A stretch of DNA of 64,000 nucleotides from contig CAMIKG010000013.1 of NCBI GenBank assembly GCA_946221915.1, positions 1-64,000 of the forward strand. The letters are read 5' to 3'. The position numbers were made by a program, and so were the translations under genes. The DNA is from an uncultured Erwinia sp. (GTDB lineage: Bacteria; Pseudomonadota; Gammaproteobacteria; Enterobacterales; Enterobacteriaceae). Under the pieces are notes generated by a model. The model was not told where the DNA came from. It searched no databases and saw only the letters and a list, made by a program, of their open reading frames with translations. This document shows, piece after piece, positions 32,575-41,285 of the stretch. The stretch's first letter is position 1. The number at the start of each line of letters is the position of its first letter.

Positions 32575-33287
32575 TTGAGATTATCAACGAATACTGGAAA
32601 GCGCTGCTCTGGACAGACGGCTACCGCTTCACTGGCGTGGCGATTACGCTGTGGCTGCTGATTATTTCCGTGGTGCTGGGCGGTTGCCTGGCGGTGCTGC
32701 TGGCGATTGCCCGCGTGTCGCCGAACCGTGCGATTCAGTTCCCGGTGTGGCTGTTCACTTACGTCTTTCGCGGTACGCCGCTGTATGTGCAGTTGCTGGT
32801 GTTTTACTCCGGGATGTACACGCTGGAAGTGGTGAAAGGCACCGAAATGCTCAATGCTTTTTTCCGCAGCGGCCTGAACTGTACCCTGCTGGCGCTGACG
32901 CTGAACACCTGTGCTTATACCACCGAAATCTTTGCTGGCGCCATTCGTGGCGTGCCGCACGGTGAAATTGAGGCGGCGCGCGCGTATGGCTTCTCCACCT
33001 TTAAACTCTACCGTTGCATTATTTTGCCTTCCGCGCTGCGCAGTGCGCTACCGGCATACAGCAACGAAGTGATTTTGATGCTGCACTCCACCGCGCTGGC
33101 GTTTACCGCCACAGTACCGGACTTGCTGAAAGTGGCGCGTGACGTCAATGCCGCGACCTACCAGCCGTTTACCGCGTTTGGCATTGCCGCCGTGCTGTAT
33201 CTGATCATTTCTTACACGCTGATTAGCCTGTTCCGCCTGGCGGAAAAACGCTGGATGGCGCATGTTAAACCCTCATCGACCCATTGA
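32571..33287 (+). CDS. hisM: HisM, ABC transporter permease
   Basis: The second permease of the HisQMP2 transporter, 238 residues, with five hydrophobic segments and the EAA loop EAARAYGFSTFKLYRCIILP. It pairs with HisQ. Its ATG overlaps the hisQ stop, indicating translational coupling. Confidence 0.95.
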   Translation: MIEIINEYWKALLWTDGYRFTGVAITLWLLIISVVLGGCLAVLLAIARVSPNRAIQFPVWLFTYVFRGTPLYVQLLVFYSGMYTLEVVKGTEMLNAFFRSGLNCTLLALTLNTCAYTTEIFAGAIRGVPHGEIEAARAYGFSTFKLYRCIILPSALRSALPAYSNEVILMLHSTALAFTATVPDLLKVARDVNAATYQPFTAFGIAAVLYLIISYTLISLFRLAEKRWMAHVKPSSTH

Positions 33288-33300
33288 GTAAGTAATCACT

Positions 33301-34074
33301 ATGGCCGACATAAAATTACAGGTAACTGAGCTCCATAAACGTTATGGGGAACATGAGGTGCTGAAGGGCGTATCGTTACAGGCTGCGGCTGGCGACGTCA
33401 TCAGTATTATTGGTTCATCAGGATCGGGAAAAAGTACCTTTTTACGCTGCATTAACTTCCTCGAAAAGCCGAGTGAAGGCACCATTGTGGTCAATAACGA
33501 GCAGATCAATCTGGTGCGTGATACCGATGGTCAGCTGAAAGTTTCCAATAAAGAGCAACTGCGTTCGCTGCGCACCCGGCTGACGATGGTGTTTCAGCAT
33601 TTCAATCTCTGGAGTCATATGACGGTGCTGGAGAATGTGATGGAAGCGCCGATTCAGGTGCTGGGATTAAGCAAACAGGAAGCGCGTGAGCGCGCGGTGC
33701 GCTATCTGGATAAGGTGGGCATTGACGAGCGGGCGCGCGGTAAATACCCGGTGCACTTGTCTGGCGGCCAGCAGCAGCGTGTTTCTATTGCCCGTGCGCT
33801 GGCGATGGAACCGGAAGTGCTGCTGTTTGACGAACCGACCTCGGCACTTGACCCGGAACTGGTGGGCGAAGTACTGCGCATTATGCAGAAGCTGGCGGAA
33901 GAGGGGAAAACCATGGTGGTGGTGACCCACGAGATGGAGTTTGCGCGCCATGTTTCCAGCCATGTGATTTTCCTGCATCAGGGGAAAATCGAGGAGGAGG
34001 GATCGCCGGAGGCGGTATTTGGTCAGCCGAAGAGTGCGCGGTTACAGCAGTTTTTGTCGGGGGCATTGAAGTAG
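33301..34074 (+). CDS. hisP: HisP, ABC transporter ATPase
   Basis: The ATP-hydrolysing subunit of the transporter, 257 residues. Walker A (GSSGSGKST, near 38-46), the signature LSGGQQQR (near 154) and Walker B (VLLFDEPTSALDP, near 173) are intact, with the H-loop TVVVTHEM near 205. It starts 13 nt after hisM and ends the operon. Confidence 0.96.
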   Translation: MADIKLQVTELHKRYGEHEVLKGVSLQAAAGDVISIIGSSGSGKSTFLRCINFLEKPSEGTIVVNNEQINLVRDTDGQLKVSNKEQLRSLRTRLTMVFQHFNLWSHMTVLENVMEAPIQVLGLSKQEARERAVRYLDKVGIDERARGKYPVHLSGGQQQRVSIARALAMEPEVLLFDEPTSALDPELVGEVLRIMQKLAEEGKTMVVVTHEMEFARHVSSHVIFLHQGKIEEEGSPEAVFGQPKSARLQQFLSGALK

Positions 34075-34123
34075 GTTTTTCTTCTGGCTGGAACGGGCAA
34101 TGGAGTCGGCACAAGCGCGGACT

Positions 34124-34153
34124 CCCAGGGGCGGGGCGATTGCCGCCCCTGGG
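34124..34153. other. Strong GC hairpin after hisP
   Basis: A perfect 11-bp stem (cccaggggcgg / ccgcccctggg) with an 8-nt loop lies 50 nt past the hisP stop. No T-run follows, so it could be an mRNA 3'-end stabiliser or a factor-dependent termination site. Confidence 0.55.
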
Positions 34154-34268
34154 TCGGTCGGCCGAAGGACGAAACGCCCCTGACCTGGCTGTTGAGCCCT
34201 TAAGGCGTTTTTAAAGTCTTCCAGCCTTTTGGTCAAAAGGTTCCGTTAAAAGGCCCCCGGCATTGCCT

Positions 34269-35171
34269 CTAATGCCCCCCCACCACATCTGCCAGCGCCT
34301 CATCCAGCTGGAACCAGCGGAAACCAAATCCCGCCTCTTCGAGCCGTTTCGGCAGCACATGCTGTCCGCCCAGAACCAGCACCGCCGCTTCGCCCATCAG
34401 CAGCTGTACAGCGCTGGCCGGGGTGCGGAACACCGACGGGCGGTGCAGGGCATGGCCGAGCGTCGCGGCGAATTGTTCGTTCCGCACCGCATAGGGGGCA
34501 ACCATATTAAATGGGCCGCGCAGTGAGGGATTGTCCAGCAACCAGAGGATGGCGTTCACCATATCGTCAATATGAATCCACGGAATGTACTGCTTACCGC
34601 TGCCCAGCGGGCCACCAAAGCCGAGCTTAAACGGCATCCTGAGTTTCTCCAGCGCCCCGCCATGTTTCGCCAGCACCACGCCGGTACGCAGCAGGCAGAC
34701 ACGCGTGCGTTCACTTTCAGCAGTGAGGGCCAGTTCTTCCCAGCGCGCGCACAGCTGATGGGTGAACTCATCATGGCCTGGATCGTCCTCGGTCACCACC
34801 ACATCGCCGGTATCACCATAAAATCCGGTGGCGGAGCCGGAAATAAATACCGCAGGCGGCTGGCTGCTGGCATTAATCAGCGATGCCAGGCGCTCGGTGA
34901 GTTGCCAGCGGCTTTCGCACAGCTGCTGCTTATGTTCATCTGTCCAGCGCTTATCGGCAATCGGTTCGCCAGCCAGATTGATTACCGCATCGATCTCATT
35001 CAGATCGCGTTGCTGGTCGAGACCGGACCAGAAGTTAACATCCGTACCCAGTTTACTGCGCGCCGCCGCGACATCGCGCGTCACGACGCTAACCTGATGA
35101 CCGGACTGCAACAGACGCGGTATCAGATGGCTGCCGATTAATCCGGTGCCGCCAGTGAGCAAAATATGCAT
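34269..35171 (-). CDS. yfcH: YfcH, SDR39U1-type NAD-dependent epimerase family protein
   Basis: A 300-residue member of the atypical short-chain dehydrogenase family 39U1 (E. coli YfcH 297). The Rossmann motif LTGGTGLIGSHLIPRLL is at the N-terminus, followed by INLAGEPIADKRW near 86 and the C-terminal DUF1731-type tail. The substrate is unknown; relatives include the plastid/cyanobacterial cell division inhibitor SulA-like group. It converges on hisP, as in E. coli. Confidence 0.92.
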   Translation of the reverse strand: MHILLTGGTGLIGSHLIPRLLQSGHQVSVVTRDVAAARSKLGTDVNFWSGLDQQRDLNEIDAVINLAGEPIADKRWTDEHKQQLCESRWQLTERLASLINASSQPPAVFISGSATGFYGDTGDVVVTEDDPGHDEFTHQLCARWEELALTAESERTRVCLLRTGVVLAKHGGALEKLRMPFKLGFGGPLGSGKQYIPWIHIDDMVNAILWLLDNPSLRGPFNMVAPYAVRNEQFAATLGHALHRPSVFRTPASAVQLLMGEAAVLVLGGQHVLPKRLEEAGFGFRWFQLDEALADVVGGH

Positions 35172-35291
35172 GCTGAGTTCCTTACGCGTTGTTTGACAGC
35201 ATGTTTTAGCTTAGAAGAGAACTGTCGGAAATGTATGTGATATCTGTCAGAGTTAACGGACGAGGCCATTCTCATCCGCTGCTGCTGAGTA

Positions 35292-35918
35292 TCAGCCGTG
35301 AGCCAGTTCCAGTGCACGCTGGGTTGCCGGACGGGTGCGAATACGTTCGAACCAGTTACGCACCGCCGGATAATCCGCCAGATCAATCCGCTGGCGCTCA
35401 TGGGAATTGACCCACGGCCAGATGGCCATATCGGCAATGCTGTAGTGCTCGCCCGCCACCCAGGGTTTCTGCTCCAGCTGGCGGTTCAGCACGCCATACA
35501 GGCGCTGAGTTTCTACCTGGAAGCGCTCAATCGCATAGGGCACCGGCTGTGGGGCAAAATGGTTGAAGTGATGGTTCTGACCAAGCATCGGACCAAAACC
35601 GCCCATTTGCCAGAACAGCCACTGCAGCGTAGTGCTGCGTTCACGCAGCTCGGCGCTGAGGAATTTGCCGCTTTTTTCCGCCAGATAAACCAAAATGGCG
35701 CCCGATTCAAACAGGCTGACTGGCGCGCCGCCATCGACCGGCTGATGGTCGACAATCGCCGGGATCTTGTTATTGGGCGCGATAGCGAGAAATTCAGGCG
35801 TAAACTGCTCGCCTTTGCCAATATTTACCCGATGCAGCTTATAGGGCAGGCCAGACTCTTCCAGAAACAGCGTGATTTTGTGGCCATTGGGGGTCCCGGC
35901 GTAATAGAGATCGATCAT
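35292..35918 (-). CDS. yfcG: YfcG, Nu-class glutathione transferase / disulfide-bond oxidoreductase
   Basis: A 208-residue GST-fold protein (E. coli YfcG 215). Thr9 in YYAGTPNGHK occupies the place that YfcG uses instead of a catalytic cysteine, giving disulfide reductase activity with two bound glutathiones. FESGAILVYLAEKSG marks the glutathione-binding subdomain. I chose ATG 35918, which has GGAG upstream and begins MIDLYYAG; longer starts lack support. Confidence 0.92.
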   Translation of the reverse strand: MIDLYYAGTPNGHKITLFLEESGLPYKLHRVNIGKGEQFTPEFLAIAPNNKIPAIVDHQPVDGGAPVSLFESGAILVYLAEKSGKFLSAELRERSTTLQWLFWQMGGFGPMLGQNHHFNHFAPQPVPYAIERFQVETQRLYGVLNRQLEQKPWVAGEHYSIADMAIWPWVNSHERQRIDLADYPAVRNWFERIRTRPATQRALELAHG

Positions 35919-36098
35919 GATGACTCCAAATAAAATCAAGCGTTAACCTTATTGTTTCCGCAATATAGAACAATTACCTGCAGGTTAAAAGGCGTGGCGC
36001 GGACCTTTACCAAATAGCAAAAATGCGCATTGCCTTCATGACTAAAAATCGGTAAACAGGAGAGAGCAAATTCGTCACGTCAGCTTAAAGGAATCAGC

Positions 36099-36740
36099 AT
36101 GGAATACCCGAATATAACTCTGTGGTCGGATGCATCGTTTTTCAGTCCTTATGTGATGTCTGTGTATGTCGCCTTAACGGAGAAGGGCATTCCTTTCAGC
36201 GTGAAACGCGTCGATTTGGCCGCGGGTGAGCACCACACCAGCGCGTATCGTGAACTCTCTCTGACGTCGCGCGTACCCACACTGCAACTGGATGACTTCC
36301 TGCTGAGCGAGTCCTCCGCCATTGCGGAACATCTCGAAGAGCGTTTTCCTGCGCCACAATTTGAGCGCCTTTACCCGCGAGACACAGAAAAACGCGCACG
36401 CGCACGTCAGATTCAGGCATGGTTACGCAGCGATCTGGTGGCACTGCGTTCCGAGCGTCCTACCGAAGTGCTGTTCGCCGACGAAAAATTCCCGCCGTTA
36501 AGCGCTGATGGTCAGGCCGCAGCGCAGAAGCTGATAACGGCTGCCAGCAGCCTGTTGCAGGATGGTCAGCAGAACCTGTTTGGCGAATGGTGCATTGCTG
36601 ATACTGACCTGGCGATTATGCTTAACCGCCTGGCGCTGCATGGCGATGAACTGCCGCCAACGCTGGCGGACTATGCCCACTTCCAGTGGCAGCGTGCCTC
36701 GGTGCAGCTGTGGCTGGCGGAATCCAGCAAAACGCAGTAA
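36099..36740 (+). CDS. yfcF: YfcF, glutathione S-transferase
   Basis: A 213-residue GST, matching E. coli YfcF (214). The N-terminal thioredoxin-like domain has SSFFSPYVMSVYVAL-type helix 1 and LLSESSAIAEHLEERF, the glutathione-binding stretch. YfcF contributes to peroxide defence in E. coli. It stands alone, divergent from yfcG, with AAAGGA before its ATG. Confidence 0.92.
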   Translation: MEYPNITLWSDASFFSPYVMSVYVALTEKGIPFSVKRVDLAAGEHHTSAYRELSLTSRVPTLQLDDFLLSESSAIAEHLEERFPAPQFERLYPRDTEKRARARQIQAWLRSDLVALRSERPTEVLFADEKFPPLSADGQAAAQKLITAASSLLQDGQQNLFGEWCIADTDLAIMLNRLALHGDELPPTLADYAHFQWQRASVQLWLAESSKTQ

Positions 36741-36829
36741 TGATTGCGTCAATAAAGATTAACCAGTACTTTTAACGGTTGCGAAAACAGGGCGCACAAC
36801 GATGCGCCAGAACAGAAAAAGGGTTACTG

Positions 36830-37351
36830 ATGGTGGAGCAAAGTCAGGCTGGCGCGACAGAGTGGGTGGATATCGTTAACGAAGAGAACGAGGTTATCGC
36901 TCAGTCCAGCCGGGCGCAGATGCGCGCGCAGTGTCTGCGGCACCGTGCGACCTATATTGTGGTGCACGATGGCATGGGCAAAATTCTTGTGCAGCGTCGC
37001 ACGATGACCAAAGACTTTATGCCGGGCATGCTGGACTGTACCGCAGGCGGTGTCGTGCAAAGCGGTGAGGCGATGCTGGAATCGGCGCGACGTGAAGCCG
37101 AAGAGGAGTTGGGGATCGCCGATGTACCTTTTGCTGACCATGGCCTGTTCTATTTCGAAGACGCCCATTGCCGGGTCTGGGGCGGGCTGTTCAGCTGCGT
37201 TTCTCACGGTCCTTTCGCGATGCAGGAAGAGGAAGTGGAAGAAGTGTTCTGGATGACGCCGGAAGAGATCACCAGCCGCTGCGATGAGTTCACCGCCGAT
37301 TCACTGAAAGCCCTTTCCCTGTGGTTAAGCCGCAATAAAGAGCAATACTAA
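36830..37351 (+). CDS. yfcD: YfcD, Nudix hydrolase
   Basis: A 173-residue Nudix hydrolase (E. coli YfcD 180) with the Nudix box GGVVQSGEAMLESARREAEEELGI-like motif near residues 75-98, quoted here in outline: G-x5-E-x7-REx2EE. The substrate is unknown. I chose ATG 36830, which gives MVEQ before the conserved ATEWVDIVNEENEVIAQ; the longer frame from 36779 adds residues with no family match. In E. coli yfcC follows; here the accessory region begins instead. Confidence 0.9.
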   Translation: MVEQSQAGATEWVDIVNEENEVIAQSSRAQMRAQCLRHRATYIVVHDGMGKILVQRRTMTKDFMPGMLDCTAGGVVQSGEAMLESARREAEEELGIADVPFADHGLFYFEDAHCRVWGGLFSCVSHGPFAMQEEEVEEVFWMTPEEITSRCDEFTADSLKALSLWLSRNKEQY

Positions 37352-37360
37352 TTCTTCCGT

Positions 37361-37394
37361 CCTGTTTTATTGTATTTATTAACAATAAAGCAGG
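37361..37394. terminator. Possible terminator hairpin after yfcD
   Basis: A 13-bp stem with one G-U pair (cctgttttattgt / acaataaagcagg) lies 10 nt past yfcD. It has an AT-rich upper half and no T-run, so its function as a terminator is uncertain. Confidence 0.4.
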
Positions 37395-37460
37395 ATGGGT
37401 AATTTCTGATTGTCTTGTTATCCTTTTCTGACACCCCGAATGATATGTCGATTTTTTGAA

Positions 37461-37479
37461 TTGATATATTATATATCAA
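37461..37479. repeat. Perfect AT-rich palindrome
   Basis: ttgatatat-t-atatatcaa is perfectly symmetrical. It lies 8 nt before a Fur-box-like site in the promoter region of the small secreted peptide gene and may be an operator. Confidence 0.5.
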
Positions 37480-37486
37480 CGTCATT

Positions 37487-37505
37487 GATTCTTATTATCA
37501 TTCTC
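37487..37505. promoter_or_regulatory. Fur-box-like site
   Basis: Read on the minus strand, gagaatgataataagaatc agrees with the 19-bp Fur consensus gataatgataatcattatc at 15 positions. It lies 125 nt before the small peptide gene. The region is AT-rich, so a chance match is possible. Confidence 0.45.
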
Positions 37506-37630
37506 ATTGCTAATGCGTAATAGCGGTATTATTTTAATCCTGCCACCTGGTGAGATAAATGGTGGTGGCTATAACTGCTGTTTTTATCCAGGGGTAATAA
37601 CGATTATATTTAATTAAAAGGAAGGCAATC

Positions 37631-37813
37631 ATGAATAATAAAATCATTGCAACAACGCTTTTTACCCTCATCGGTTGTTCCGGGGTAAGTAGCGCCTGGG
37701 CCTGTTCTCTTTTGCCACAACCTGCTGCAGCGATCTGCAATCTGGCCTGCGACAATCTCTCGGGAATGGCGCAGATGGTGTGTAAGCTCGGCCGGACTCA
37801 GCATAATAAATAA
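37631..37813 (+). CDS. Small exported protein with C-X10-C-X3-C-X10-C pattern
   Basis: I do not recognise this 60-residue protein. It starts with a signal peptide (hydrophobic core IIATTLFTLIG). Two cleavage modes are possible: signal peptidase I after AWA at residue 24, or lipoprotein processing at Cys16 within LIGC. Downstream are four cysteines at 25, 36, 40 and 51, spaced 10-3-10, a symmetrical pattern suggesting a disulfide-bonded helical hairpin or metal-binding fold. AAGGAAGG precedes the ATG. Its own terminator separates it from the car operon, so a role in carbapenem production is unproven. Confidence 0.72.
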   Translation: MNNKIIATTLFTLIGCSGVSSAWACSLLPQPAAAICNLACDNLSGMAQMVCKLGRTQHNK

Positions 37814-37864
37814 AATGGTAATTGTTTGATGTGGCGTCATCACTGGGGTTAATGTTTATCCGTA

Positions 37865-37897
37865 AAGCCATCTGCATTTATGCTGATGGCTTTTTTA
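37865..37897 (+). terminator. Intrinsic terminator after the small exported protein gene
   Basis: The stem aagccatc-tgc / gc-tgatggctt has one mismatch and is followed by T6. It lies about 50 nt past the stop codon and isolates this gene from the car operon. Confidence 0.85.
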
Positions 37898-37905
37898 TCG
37901 TTATG

Positions 37906-38175
37906 AACCAATGAAATTGGTTGCATTTATGCATTAACTGCTAAGTTTGGCAATATGTAGTGTTGCTTTAATTGTAATGTCGCAATATAAGATATCGCTA
38001 ATGAGCGTTAATTTATGGAGGGGTGTCGCCAGTCAGGCTGCTCTAAGGTTTATATTGTAAAGTGAAACAAATATGATGAGTCTGACTTGTTAGGTTTTTT
38101 TCGTAATGATAGCTTTGGCGCTCAGGAAGAAAAAAGAGTATTAACGTCGTTGTTAATATAGAAAGGAGCCGTGTA
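37906..38175. promoter_or_regulatory. Promoter and leader region of the car operon
   Basis: An AT-rich, gene-free stretch. It holds a 7-3-7 inverted repeat (aaccaat / attggtt, 37906-37922) and a plausible sigma70 promoter with TTGCTT (37963-37968), a 17-bp spacer and TATAAG (37986-37991). This would give a leader of about 175 nt. No lux-box-like 20-bp palindrome typical of CarR targets was seen. Promoter assignment is by eye. Confidence 0.4.
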
Positions 38176-39687
38176 ATGAGCGTTGAATTTCTGTTTGTCA
38201 GTCGTGGTGATGATGGGAAAATTGCTGAAATAAATTCTGAGTATCATGCAGAGGATTTATCATGTGGAATGCTACTTTTTAAAAATAGAGATAATGTGAG
38301 TATGTGCCAGACTGAGCAGATAAGCGCTTGGTTAATTGGTGAAATTTATAACATTGATACATTAAGATTAATAGTTGGGCAACTGGACGGACAAGCTTGG
38401 TCGCTTAATCCTGCCGAAGTGCTCCTGAAATTAAAAGCACATCTGGGCAATAGCGCGCTTTCACTCGCGGAAGGTGATTTTTGTCTCTTTATGCAACAGA
38501 ACCGCCATGAGCTGGTGATAGTGACCGATCCGCTTGGTCTGAATCTGGTGAGCGTGGTAAAAGCCGAGCGCTTATGGATAACCAATAGCCTGAAAATGGT
38601 GGGGGAAATGGCAGGCAGCAGCGTATTCCATTTTATGCCAGCTACGGGCGCTATCTTTCGTCCTTTTAAAGCGGATGATTTTTCTCCCATCGGGAATGTT
38701 GTCAGGCTAAAACCAGGTTCTGTAAACACCATTGCCCGGGATTGTCAGTATTTCCCTTACCTTGAGAGCCAGTTATTGAGTCAGCCAGCCAAAACGTATG
38801 GACGACAGCTCAAACAGGCTAAGTTATTAGATTTGATTGACCAGGTGCTGCGCGACGGTATTTCCGTACTGGCGGAAAAGAGCGATGTTGCCGGCATCCC
38901 GCTCTCCGGGGGACTGGATTCCAGTCTGGTGACGATGCTGGCGTGCCACTATTTCCGTAAGGTAAAAACCTGGTCAATTGGCACAGAGCAAGAGAATGAG
39001 TTTGCCTTTTCTTCGCTGGTGGCGGAAGCACTCGGCACCGAGCATGAAGTAAAGATATTGAGCGATGGTGAAATACTAAGTGGGCTAGTAAATGCCATTT
39101 ATCATAATGAAATATATGATGGTCTCTCGGCAGAAATACAGTGTGGTTTATTCACGCTTTATCCACTCGTGGCCGGGAAAGTTTCTTCGCTATTAACCGG
39201 CTATGGTGCAGATTTGCTGTTTGGTGGAATATTGAATACCGCGGAAAAAAGCCCAGATCCGAATGCGCTGCTGGCTCAGCAAGTTTACCGCACACGCTGG
39301 ACAGGCGAATTCGTGACGCATGGCGCGCGACATTATGGCCTGAGAGTTTATCATCCCTTCTGGCGTAATGGTATGATAGCGCTATGCCGGCATTTAGAGC
39401 CGGCGTTTAAAATAAAAGATAATGAAGTGAAATATATTCTTCGCGTTTACGCAGATATGCTGAAGGAACTGCCAAAAGAAATTGTCTGGCGTAAGAAAAT
39501 CGGCATTCATGAGGGTTCCGCACTGAACCATGCATTTGCCAGAATTATTGGTACAGGCTGCAATAATTATCAGCGGAAAACACAATTCAGTTACTGGTTA
39601 TGGCAGCAATTTTTAACCGCTCAGCTCGCCCCGGAACAGGTCACTCTGGAAAACCTTCCCGCTCTGTTAAAAGGAAGCCCGCAATGA
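38176..39687 (+). CDS. carA: CarA, carbapenam synthetase
   Basis: CarA uses ATP to close the beta-lactam ring of (2S,5S)-carboxymethylproline, giving carbapenam-3-carboxylate. The 503 residues are the length I recall for the Pectobacterium enzyme. The N-terminal half is an inactive Ntn-amidotransferase-like domain; the C-terminal half is an asparagine-synthetase-like domain with the pyrophosphatase loop SGGLDSS at 244-250 and the catalytic lysine region WRKKIGIHEGS at 438-448. GLSAEIQ, LTGYGADLLFGG and TRWTGEF are also conserved. AAAGGAG precedes the ATG; carB overlaps by 4 nt. The gene is AT-richer than the backbone, pointing to transfer. Confidence 0.95.
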   Translation: MSVEFLFVSRGDDGKIAEINSEYHAEDLSCGMLLFKNRDNVSMCQTEQISAWLIGEIYNIDTLRLIVGQLDGQAWSLNPAEVLLKLKAHLGNSALSLAEGDFCLFMQQNRHELVIVTDPLGLNLVSVVKAERLWITNSLKMVGEMAGSSVFHFMPATGAIFRPFKADDFSPIGNVVRLKPGSVNTIARDCQYFPYLESQLLSQPAKTYGRQLKQAKLLDLIDQVLRDGISVLAEKSDVAGIPLSGGLDSSLVTMLACHYFRKVKTWSIGTEQENEFAFSSLVAEALGTEHEVKILSDGEILSGLVNAIYHNEIYDGLSAEIQCGLFTLYPLVAGKVSSLLTGYGADLLFGGILNTAEKSPDPNALLAQQVYRTRWTGEFVTHGARHYGLRVYHPFWRNGMIALCRHLEPAFKIKDNEVKYILRVYADMLKELPKEIVWRKKIGIHEGSALNHAFARIIGTGCNNYQRKTQFSYWLWQQFLTAQLAPEQVTLENLPALLKGSPQ

Positions 39688-40430
39688 TCATTGAGGAAGA
39701 CAGCAATAATGTGCGTATTTTGACGCTTAACCATGCTAATAAACATAATCCTTTTAACCTGAAGTTAGAGGAGGAAATTAAAGCGGCGTTACAAAAAGCG
39801 GATCGCGATGAACATATTCAGGCGGTTGTGGTTTATGGCGGAAAAGGCCGTTCCTTTTCCTGTGGCGGAGATTTCAACGAGGTCAGGAAATTATCCGGTG
39901 GCCCGGAAGTGGAACAATGGATCGACAGGGTTATCGATCTGTATACCGCGGTGCTTAATCTGAGCAAACCGAGCATTGCGGCAATTGAAGGCTATGCGAT
40001 TGGCATGGGGTTTCAGTTTGCCATGATGTTTGACCAGCGAATAATGGCGCATGACGCGCAACTGATTATGCCGGAACTAAAGCATGGCATTGGTTGCTCA
40101 GTGGGGGCGGCTATCCTTAATTTCACGCGCGGCCATAACCGCATGAAAAATATCGTGCTGGCTTGTGATGAACTGGGAGCAGAGGAGTGCTTGCACTATG
40201 CACTGGTTGATCAGGTCATCAGCCGTGAGGCGTTGTTGCCTGTTGCAATCAGACGTGCAGAACAGATGGCAGGTTACCCTCGGGTTGCTTTCAGTAATAC
40301 CAAGCAAAGTTTTAACAGAGATTTTATTACGGTGCTGGAAAGAACCCGTGTGGAGTCTAAACGCGTGCACCGCCGGGCTTTCGCAGCGCGCGAAGCGCAA
40401 CATCATTTCAGTCACATTCTTGGTAATTAA
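39684..40430 (+). CDS. carB: CarB, (2S,5S)-carboxymethylproline synthase
   Basis: A crotonase-superfamily enzyme that condenses malonyl-CoA with pyrroline-5-carboxylate to make carboxymethylproline, the first committed step to carbapenems. The 248 residues (250 in Pectobacterium, as I recall) carry the oxyanion-hole segments SFSCGGDFNEV (near 60-70) and EGYAIGMGFQFAMMFDQR (near 103-120), and the catalytic-glutamate loop MPELKHGIGCSVGAAIL (near 131). The start codon overlaps the carA stop as ATGA, with AAGGAAG upstream, so the two are translationally coupled. Confidence 0.95.
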   Translation: MIIEEDSNNVRILTLNHANKHNPFNLKLEEEIKAALQKADRDEHIQAVVVYGGKGRSFSCGGDFNEVRKLSGGPEVEQWIDRVIDLYTAVLNLSKPSIAAIEGYAIGMGFQFAMMFDQRIMAHDAQLIMPELKHGIGCSVGAAILNFTRGHNRMKNIVLACDELGAEECLHYALVDQVISREALLPVAIRRAEQMAGYPRVAFSNTKQSFNRDFITVLERTRVESKRVHRRAFAAREAQHHFSHILGN

Positions 40431-40451
40431 TATTAATTCAGATGAGGGATT

Positions 40452-41285
40452 ATGATGAATACACAATTGCAATGGCAGCCATTAATGGCATCAGGCTTTG
40501 GTGCCAGAATGGCCGCTGAAGCCTTCCGTGAAAGCCATACGGAAGAGATTAAAAAATTACTGATGCGTCAGGGATTTCTGCTTGTCAGTCAGCTGCGACT
40601 CGATGCAAACCAGTTTCGGGATCTTTACAGCCAGTATGGTACGATAGTGGAATATGCCGATGAGAAAATAGATGTGGGTTTCGGTTATCGCGATACGCTG
40701 AAATTGGAAGGCGAAAAAGGCAAAGTTGTCACAGGCCGCGGACAACTTCCTCTGCATGCTGATGGCGGCTTACTGCTTTCGCAGGTAGATCAGGTGTTCT
40801 TGTATGCTGCCGAAATAAAAAATGTGAAATTTCGTGGCGCTACTACAGTATGTGACCATGCTCTGGCTTGTAGGGAAATGCCGGCGCATTTGTTGAGAGT
40901 GCTGGAAAACGAAACCTTTGAAGTTCGGGTGCTGGAACGCGGTTACTACGCAGATGTCTCGCCGCACGGCTGGTTTAAGGTGCCAGTATTTACCGATTTA
41001 GGCTGGGTGCGGAAGATGTTGCTCTACTTCCCATTTGATGACGGGCAACCAGCAAGCTGGGAGCCGCGCATTATTGGCTTTACTGAATGGGAAACGAAAA
41101 CGTTCTTTGCTGAACTGACGCAGTTTATGAAGCATCCCCGTTATTATTATAAACATTACTGGCAGGATGGCGAACTGTTGATTATGGATAATCGCCGGGT
41201 CATTCATGAAAGAGAAGAATTTAATGATGATGATATAATTCGTCGTCTTTATCGCGGCCAGACGGTTGAGGTAAATTATATCTAA
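40452..41285 (+). CDS. carC: CarC, carbapenem synthase (Fe(II)/2-oxoglutarate dioxygenase)
   Basis: CarC inverts the bridgehead carbon of carbapenam-3-carboxylate and desaturates the ring to give (5R)-carbapenem-3-carboxylate. The 277-residue protein is very close to Pectobacterium CarC (273). The iron ligands His102 and Asp104 (in PLHADGG) and His252 (in NRRVIHERE) are intact, one residue shifted from the characterised 101/103/251, and the 2-oxoglutarate arginine lies in RRLYRGQT. Two adjacent ATGs (40452, 40455) follow GAGGGA. The protein ends with VEVNYI. Confidence 0.96.
   Translation: MMNTQLQWQPLMASGFGARMAAEAFRESHTEEIKKLLMRQGFLLVSQLRLDANQFRDLYSQYGTIVEYADEKIDVGFGYRDTLKLEGEKGKVVTGRGQLPLHADGGLLLSQVDQVFLYAAEIKNVKFRGATTVCDHALACREMPAHLLRVLENETFEVRVLERGYYADVSPHGWFKVPVFTDLGWVRKMLLYFPFDDGQPASWEPRIIGFTEWETKTFFAELTQFMKHPRYYYKHYWQDGELLIMDNRRVIHEREEFNDDDIIRRLYRGQTVEVNYI

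Noticed and set aside
38176..39687. Asparagine synthetase B or lasso-peptide cyclase as identity of the first car gene
   Set aside because: The N-terminal nucleophile cysteine of AsnB is missing, the length and motifs fit carbapenam synthetase, and the neighbours are carB and carC homologues.
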